A DNA stretch of 64,000 bases, taken from Priapulus caudatus (taxonomy: Eukaryota > Priapulida > Priapulimorpha > Priapulimorphida > Priapulidae). The position numbers and the translations under genes were made by a program. A model generated the notes under the pieces. It was not told the DNA's origin. It ran no database searches and was given only the letters and a program-made list of their open reading frames with translations. How positions within the stretch are numbered: position 1 is the stretch's first letter; the number at the start of each line of letters is the position of its first letter. The stretch is taken from assembly GCF_000485595.1 (NCBI RefSeq), contig NW_014577229.1:153510-217509 (forward strand). Reading direction: 5' to 3'. Positions 57,523 through 64,000 of this stretch are shown here, one piece after another.

Positions 57523-59186
57523 TTACAATCGCCGTTCGTCTGCCAGACGGAACAACAAACAACTGACTAAAACTGCGATAATTTGGCACAAGGTGGCACC
57601 ACGAGAGAGGCTGGTGGCGGCGCTTGGTGCAACCAGCACATCTCCGTACTTGTCCAGCAACTGAAGCACAACACCGTTCGTCCACCCGAATCCATCCTAG
57701 GCAAAATACAAGAGGCTCGTTATACAGTTGACGTACATGTCACGAGAGGCATCTGACTTTTAAAGGATTTATATCCGCGGTTAAATAGATGTTGCAGCTT
57801 AATTGTAATAAAATAATGTAGGCATGTGTTATTACTTGATCATTGAGGAGGACATATGGCATTTGACAAATTTATTTGAAGGACAACTTTTCGCGGTCGG
57901 GGAGAAATTGCAACTTAACACATTTGGCAAATACTAATTAAGGTCTTCTTACCTGGACATCGTATTCACCTCCACCGCCCGGCTCTCCACTCTCTTCACA
58001 ATTAAACTGCAAATGTATGAATGTGATATGTTACATCTATGTACATTAACCGATGTACATTTGCACAATACATTTTGATTCCCAGTGATCAAGGTCTTCA
58101 TCAACGTCGTTTAATTGGGACCAGAATCTCTTGTATCATATAGTTACGTCAGACGCTGTCACACATCTCCCTACCAACCCTCCTACAACTATTCACGGTT
58201 ATCACAAGAAAAAAATTTCGCCACCGCCACCGCCATTAAAAACAACAACAACAACAACAACAAAAACAACAACAACAACAACAATAACAACAACAACAAC
58301 AATAACAACAACAACTACAACAACAACTACTACACCAGCAGCAGCAGCAACAACAATAATACTACCCTACCCTCACTCCCCACCATATCACAGTATATAT
58401 TGCTGCACCTTTTCATACATCTTCCCTGTGCTGTTATGTATGAGCCACGTGTTGAAAATCCACAGCTGGGCTAAATCGACAGCCTTGCTCTTCGCTTCTT
58501 CGATGGACATCTTAGACAATGACGTCACCATGATCTCCTCCAATGGCGGCCATACGTTCGGGTAGTCCCACTGTTCATCCGAATCCAACGTGGACGTCGG
58601 TACGCCTCCGATATGATCCAGTAATGTGGATTTCTAAAGGCGCACGCTGAGTTACCCTTCACGCGACCTTCGCACTACTTCCTACGATTTTAACTTGACC
58701 CCCCTTTTACCTTCAAAAATAGTTATACTTCTTAATCTATATAATAGTTATAGCTTTCTAAACACAAAATCGTTTACGCAGTAGTTTACTTTACATAAGA
58801 TACTTTTAATTAGATACTATTAGATCACTAATAGATAGACTATAGATTATAGATTTACTTTTAATAAGATCTTACGTTGGCAGGAGCGAATCGGTAGGCT
58901 ACATTCGTGGTTTACCTTGAGATAGGCCCACAGCGGTTTCTCAACGCTATCATCGTGGTGACAACCCACGTAGTAGGGCATGACGCTCGACACGTAGTGG
59001 TTGTCCGGGTCATTGTTGGGGGAGGAGTGTTCCATGTTCCAATCGAACCAGGCTCCATCGTCGTCGCTCCACAGTACGGCGCGGATCGCTGCTCGCCGCT
59101 GCTCTACCAACGCCTCGTACTCACGCTGCTTAGCCTCGTTCCCTGAATAACCGCGATTATCGAAAGAGAATATATATATATATATA

Positions 59187-59232
<46 letters not shown>

Positions 59233-59398
59233 CGCTATATATATAATCATATATATAATATAGTAAGAGTATATTAATTGACAATATAATATCCTCTTGT
59301 CCACTAGAAGAAATATCCGCGTTTTCAGGCTGGTCGTAATCCGAGGCTATGTTCAGGCAGAGCACGCTTGTGAGGTCACCTTGGAAGCTTGTCGTTCT
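57523..59398 (-). CDS. Trehalase (GH37), membrane-anchored, five 3' exons
   Basis: Hydrolyses alpha,alpha-trehalose to two glucose. Exons are about 59398-59305, 59142-58916, 58633-58409, 58006-57953 and 57696-57523 (stop TAA). Junctions of the last four fit GT/AG rules and phase; the donor of the first (TCTA|gtggac) is weak. The exons encode, in order, TTSF..DLTSVLCLN (aligning with the family's TT.IPVDLN.ILC block); NEAKQREYEALVEQRRAAIR with LWSDDDGAWFDWN; GGVPTSTLDSDEQWDYPNVW (trehalase signature 2); MYEK-FNCEESGEPGGGGEYDVQ; and DGFGWTNGVVLQLLDKYGD. The glutamate of GGGGEY is the likely catalytic base by family comparison. After PSAATSLSRG a hydrophobic tail (IIAVLVSCLLF) suggests a membrane or GPI-type anchor. 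The N-terminal half, including signature 1 and the catalytic aspartate, is not in the window, so the gene extends right beyond 64 kb or is truncated. Confidence 0.9.
58239..58345. repeat. (CAA)n microsatellite in a trehalase intron
   Basis: AAC/CAA units between the exons at 58006 and 58409. The open frames across it (poly-Asn or poly-Thr) are intronic. Confidence 0.95.
59174..59270. repeat. (TA)n-(CT)n-(TA)n compound repeat in a trehalase intron
   Basis: TATA, then CTCTCT, then CTATATATA between the first two identified trehalase exons. Confidence 0.95.
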
Positions 59399-59799
59399 CT
59401 TGATAAGCCTTTTTTGTCCTGCTATTTTTTTCACTGTGTAACTATCTGCTGAGGTTTTCCTATATCTTCTCTCATTAGAGGTCTCGTTTGTGGCTTTCTA
59501 GTTCTATGATCATGCTTCAGTGTTCGTTGGGTGTCTGCTATGCAATTCCTTGTTCATCGAATTTTTTTGCCTCTGCGTGGCTGTGAGGACGTCGATATCT
59601 ATCCGGTGTTATTGATATTTGTGGCCACTGCGAGGCCAGAAAACTCAGCGTGGTGGCGGTGCTCCGTTGAGCCCTTACTCAGCCTACGAAATATTTTTAC
59701 GCTGACCAATGAAAGCGGCGAGAGATAGGGCGATGTGAGTTTAAAAATGTCGGCGTCCCACTGAATCAGCAGAAAACTACTTTCTATAGATTTTGGTGA

Positions 59800-60140
59800 G
59801 TTGTGCACTGTACCGTGCGTGCGTTCGTGTGTAACCTTATTCCACGTGCGTGCATTGCGTGCGTGTGGCCGGGGGAGAACGTACACGTGCGTGCGTGCAT
59901 GCGCGCGGTCTGCGTTGCGGTGTTGCGACGTACCACGTGCGTACCATGGGAGTGTGTGCGTGCGTGTTGCACCGTACATCGTGCGCTGCGTGTGAACATG
60001 GATGCACGCAGCGCACGTCACCGTGTACGCTGCACATACACGTACGCACGGCACGCACACATGCACACTACGTGTACCTGCACACGCACAGCACGCACGA
60101 ACGTGTACCTGGCACCCAAGCACACTGACGCATAGCCACG
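59800..60140. repeat. Alternating purine-pyrimidine tract, quasi-palindromic
   Basis: The left half is dominated by GTGCGTGC words and the right half (from about 60000) by GCACGCAC words, so the strand composition inverts at the midpoint. Short matching segments such as GCGCTGCGTG/ATGCACGCAGCGCA face each other around 59985-60015. Confidence 0.7.
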
Positions 60141-62097
60141 CACTGCACGCCTAAGCGTGCCACCTTTGTACTAATGGTGCCCTACGAAATTAATTCGTAA
60201 TCCACGAGTCCTAAATTTCTTTGGTTGGCAAGTTGTGAGCGAGAAATCATACTTCAATCAAGCGCAGCGTCCGGTTAGTTGTCAAAGTCTCAATATACGA
60301 TTAGACGCGGTTTCGGAGTTATTGCAGTACGTGGACGCACGAACGCGAGCAGTATAGCCCGTCCTTCGATCTCGCGCAGTGCCGCATTTGCACGCAACGT
60401 GCATGGTGGGTACACGATCTATACGATCATTGTCACAAACGCGACTGATACGTATCAACTGGCACGGCTGCAACGTCACGCCTTATCGGCGAATCGCCAT
60501 CAGCACAACGTTTTTAGCGTTTTTAATCGCACTATGCAACGCACGCAACAGTCAACGACGCACGCTGTACGGCTGCCCACTTGATCACTAAACAGCAGAA
60601 ACTAAGACAGATCAATAGCCAGATTGCTGCAAAGAATCTCAACACCTATAGGAAGAAAATTGGTTTGCAGGGGTTGTTAGCGTGTGTAAGCCTTATTTTA
60701 GGAGCTATAGACTAGTCATTGCTGGGGACCGTCTTACTGTCACGCACGCTGGGCACTTCACACAGTTTGAAGGTATCATTAGCACCACGCACGTGTTAAT
60801 CCCCTGATTATAAAATCAATCTACCATCGGGGAACTACTAGAAGTTAATTGCTATCGAGGCTGGTTTTCAGTCTGTTTTATGTAGAATGTTAAAAGCGAA
60901 GTAATTCACTTGCGTGTGTAATACTGCTGTCTGGATTTAACATCTAACTCTAAATCACGGTAATTTATAGAGGAGCACTACTAACTGCACCAATGGCCAG
61001 CTATATTTTTCTGTTATAATTTTATTAGCAAACAAGTCTTTCATCGGCGGGTCTTGGTTCATTTGGGCTTGGCGGTGCAGCAACGTATTTTGTTGAACTA
61101 GACTAGATAGTTACGAATTTTCTGAACCTGGGACCTCCAATATTATGAGCATATTTATACCCCAGCCCAATACCTTTTTCATGTCCATTGTTAATTACAA
61201 GCGCTGAGCTTGTTCCTAGGGGTCGGACTTTTTCGAAGGTGCGTGCGCACATTAATTATCAAACATGAGCCTGCGCTATAAGAGTTACTTGGCCTATAGT
61301 GCTCTTTCACACATATATTTTCAGTACGAACCAGGCAATTCGCGATGGATTGATGCCAAAAAACTCGTGGCAGAATTCGTTGCAGGGCGGGCACCCGCAA
61401 TTAATTAAATTCATGTCTGATAACAAGCATGGTTGAATACGCGTGAGCCACATAGTATTACGCATTACTACGCTGTGAGCATAACGGCAGGCTCATAGTG
61501 ATTGTCGCCTGCTTTGCCAGTATATTAAATTACTCAATAAAAGCATGTTGATACCGGCCATACCCCGTTGTGCGCAAGGGGATCACTGTGTTGAGCAGGC
61601 TTCAGTCAGTAACTTAGTTTTCTCAACCGTTAGTGGATCGCGAGAGCCGAATGAGTGCTGATGTGTGACCACACAGCCAATATATTACCTTACTTATCAT
61701 TAACACTGGCGCACATACGCGTTTATGTCTCACAGAGAGGGAAATTCCTGACAGATGACTAATGCTAATTGCTTGCTTGCCAATACTTAAAATTAATTCT
61801 GGTGTTATATATGATAAATTACTATTAAATTGGCAAACAGCTGATTATCGTGGCCAAGCCGTCACAGCATGTAGTCGTCGAGAGGCGTTTCGTATGGTCT
61901 TGTATCCATCCACTTCTTGCAATAGCGCCTTAATGGACATATATGTCAGGGTTTAACTGAGATTGAGGTGCGTCAGTTAAGTATTTAATCCTATTATAAT
62001 AATATCAATAATAGTAATAGAGGTCACACACGAACCACCCGAAGTAGAGTAAAAACACAAATGTCTAAGGTAAGGAATGAGAGGGTGTTTAAAGTCT

Positions 62098-62145
62098 TAA
62101 TATGACAAGCTTTCGAGATTACAGATCTCTTCATCAAGTCAGCAA
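62098..62145 (-). ncRNA. Degenerate hammerhead-like motif, Penelope-like tail
   Basis: Minus strand reads TGAC-TTGATGA-AGAGAT...ATCTC-GAAA-GCTT-GTCA. The possible stem I (TGAC/GTCA), stem II (GAGAT/ATCTC) and GAAA are present. The first core C is T, and the expected cleavage-site base appears to be G, so activity is unlikely. Similar GATGAAG...TCTCGAAAGCTTG strings end many Penelope-like elements. Confidence 0.35.
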
Positions 62146-62244
62146 AAGGAACCAGTTTCGAATAGAAGCAAATAATTAAAAACAAATACAAATGGCGTTC
62201 TAAGATATCACATGAGTCACGACAGTTTGTGCGGTGGCCATGAA

Positions 62245-62652
62245 TACGACGACATAAAGAACACGCACAGTGGATACAACAAGCCACACACACATATGGG
62301 CACCACACACACTTTCCCACAGCATGCATCACACAAACAACACACCATCACACAGCACACAGAACACAGCACACCACCCACACACACCACAAACACACCC
62401 AACACATCCAAAACATGTTGCACTAAAGTGGGTGCACGAAACCATACAACTACAATTGTCTATTCAAACACACAAACACATTCACACCCACACACCACAA
62501 ACGACACATCATTATTCAATCATCTCCATTTCTCCGGATCGTTCTTATCACAACACACACAACTGCACAGGCACATACACACACAAAACACACACAGGCG
62601 CGCGCACCACCACACACACACAGCCACACACACACCACACACACACACAATG
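62245..62652. repeat. Imperfect CA-rich tract
   Basis: About 400 bp of CACA/CACAC with non-periodic interruptions, giving a spurious His/Thr-rich open frame (62212-62895). Confidence 0.85.
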
Positions 62653-63690
62653 ACAGCAACGAACCAATTGATTCAAAAAATCACAAACCGTAATTTAAAG
62701 TTTGCGTTCATGCCCCCGGTACTCAACAACCAACGCTCTCAGAAATTATGTTCTGCTGCCGTTCATGTTCGACGTGAGGTATTTAATATTGGTTGTCATT
62801 GGACCACAAACACGCAGCGTCAGTCAGATGTGATATCCAGTTGGTTAAAAAAATTGGTCCAGCAAGCCGGAAAACCATGCAAAATAGTATCTTAGGTGTT
62901 CAACATAACGCTAGTCCGCGAAGCGCGTTTTGTTTCGCGCATATAGTAAATTTGGCATTTAATGCGATTCAAGCGTATATGAGGTTCTTCGCACGCAGTA
63001 AATGAATCCCGCTCGACGTATGAATATGTATAATGTTTATTAACATGCGCCGTGTGGCTATCATCAATTGATCTATCTAAGTAATATAAAAAGATACTTT
63101 CCTGTTAAATCGGGGCGTCGTAATACCTAAAGACGGGCGTGAATAAAACGCAGACATAATGTTCAATTTAGACAGAGTTCATTGGTCTTAGCCTATCATC
63201 TTTCCAATTGCTGCACATCACAAGATTTTTTCAGTACCTGGCTCATACCCGTGTTGCGAAACGTTTCAGTACTTGTGCAATTTAATGATCACAATATGTT
63301 CTGTGGTTTCAAGGGCATCGCGCAAATTTATGGTGGCGGGATTCATTTACAATCGTGTCGACTGAACCATTTTACTCTCATTGAGAAGCGTTAAATTGGC
63401 CAAATTTTGGACTTATATTGCGATAATCAAAACGCCGCCTTGCGGATAGTTTGTTGACACCTAAGATCTAGCGCCTCAATTTGCATGGTTTCGGTTGGCG
63501 GACCATTTTAACCAACCGATCACATTGATGACGTGCGGTTTGTGGCTGCCGAACCTGACATCCGATATTGAGCAATACCGTCACGTCCGACAGCATACGG
63601 AGCAAATTATTTGAGGTGGTTGTTTGAATCCTGGGCCCATGAAACTAAACGTTCATGCTAATTTTACATTAATTAACGTGTGATTTGAGT
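62653..63690. other. Unassigned interval between CA-rich and TG-rich tracts
   Basis: The open frame at 62650-62895 ends with non-repetitive sequence (MPPVLNNQRSQKLCSAAVHV) that I do not recognise. No splice sites or element ends were established. Confidence 0.4.
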
Positions 63691-63694
63691 CCAT

Positions 63695-63885
63695 GCTTCG
63701 TTGTTGTGTTGCGGTGTGTGTGTGGTGTTGTGGTTGTTGTGGTGGCGTGTGTGTGTGCAAGGTGTGTTTGTGTGCGTGATGTTTGTTTTGTGTGGTGGTG
63801 TGGTTGTGTGATGTGGCTGATGGTGTGGTTTGGGTGTGTGTGTGGTGTGGTGTGTGTGTTGTCGTGTGATGTGTGCGGTGTAATG
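63695..63885. repeat. Imperfect TG-rich tract
   Basis: TGTGGTGTG-type repeat, roughly the reverse complement in composition of the CA-rich tract at 62245-62652. Confidence 0.85.
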
Positions 63886-64000
63886 GTCCGTGTTCTTTTT
63901 GTCTGTCCGATATGCCTGGCAACGCGCGAATTGTGTGACGTCAGAGTTGATTATCTATATATCGCATTGTATTTGTTTTTGAATTATGAGTTCTTGATTC

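Larger units (their letters stand above)
59400..62200. other. No gene or upstream trehalase exon found
   Basis: Both strands were read for the trehalase motifs expected 5' of 59398 (PGGRF..., DSYW, GWDFSSRW); none was seen. It contains the alternating GC-rich tract at 59.8-60.14 kb and otherwise unremarkable sequence. Confidence 0.5.

Overview
This is a eukaryotic, animal-type chromosome segment. The genes have short exons with GT/AG introns and signal peptides encoded on their own small exons. There are TATA-type promoters, abundant microsatellites, and many transposon classes (CR1-like LINE, Penelope-like, Helitron-like, hAT-like, foldback and other MITEs). Two assembly gaps are present (N runs at 19345-19728 and 41927-41941). 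A gustatory-receptor-like gene, a trehalase, a GPI-type Ly6 protein and Tyr-rich secreted proteins point to a non-vertebrate metazoan. A marine lophotrochozoan (brachiopod or mollusc-like) is my best guess, but nothing here fixes the species.

Left part (1-13 kb): a two-coding-exon gene on + encodes a secreted Gln/Tyr/Pro-rich low-complexity protein (302-3259). A GC-rich TATA/CRE/CCAAT promoter with an apparent first coding exon follows at 5.5-6.04 kb. The remainder is a field of small inverted-repeat elements. One is a foldback element (12120-12677) sitting inside a hAT-like element, with the target duplications of both insertions still readable.

Middle (13-42 kb): long trinucleotide arrays, a Helitron-like family with an internal ATGGGATGGC-type minisatellite in three places, and a tiny 78-bp element with a 9-bp target duplication. 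On the minus strand are a gustatory-receptor-like gene (27190-28089, 3' exons not found) and a complete small secreted Tyr/Asp/His/Arg-rich gene with TATA box, four exons and poly(A) signal (29018-30687). From 34.4 to 42.2 kb the sequence is a diverged tandem duplication carrying many one-base indels around an N gap. I read it as long-read gap filling or collapsed haplotypes rather than clean sequence.

Right part (42-64 kb), all minus strand: a Ly6/uPAR-type GPI-anchored protein (three coding exons, 42922-46726); a broken CR1-like LINE whose ORF1 has zinc-finger and esterase-like motifs (47.05-52.1 kb); the 3' end of a Lys/Pro/Glu-rich gene of unknown function (53050-54211); and five 3' exons of a membrane-anchored trehalase (57523-59398). 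A rearranged Penelope-like fragment with a well-formed hammerhead ribozyme lies at 54.36-54.88 kb. No operon-like or pathway cluster is evident. The genes look functionally independent and are separated mainly by mobile DNA.
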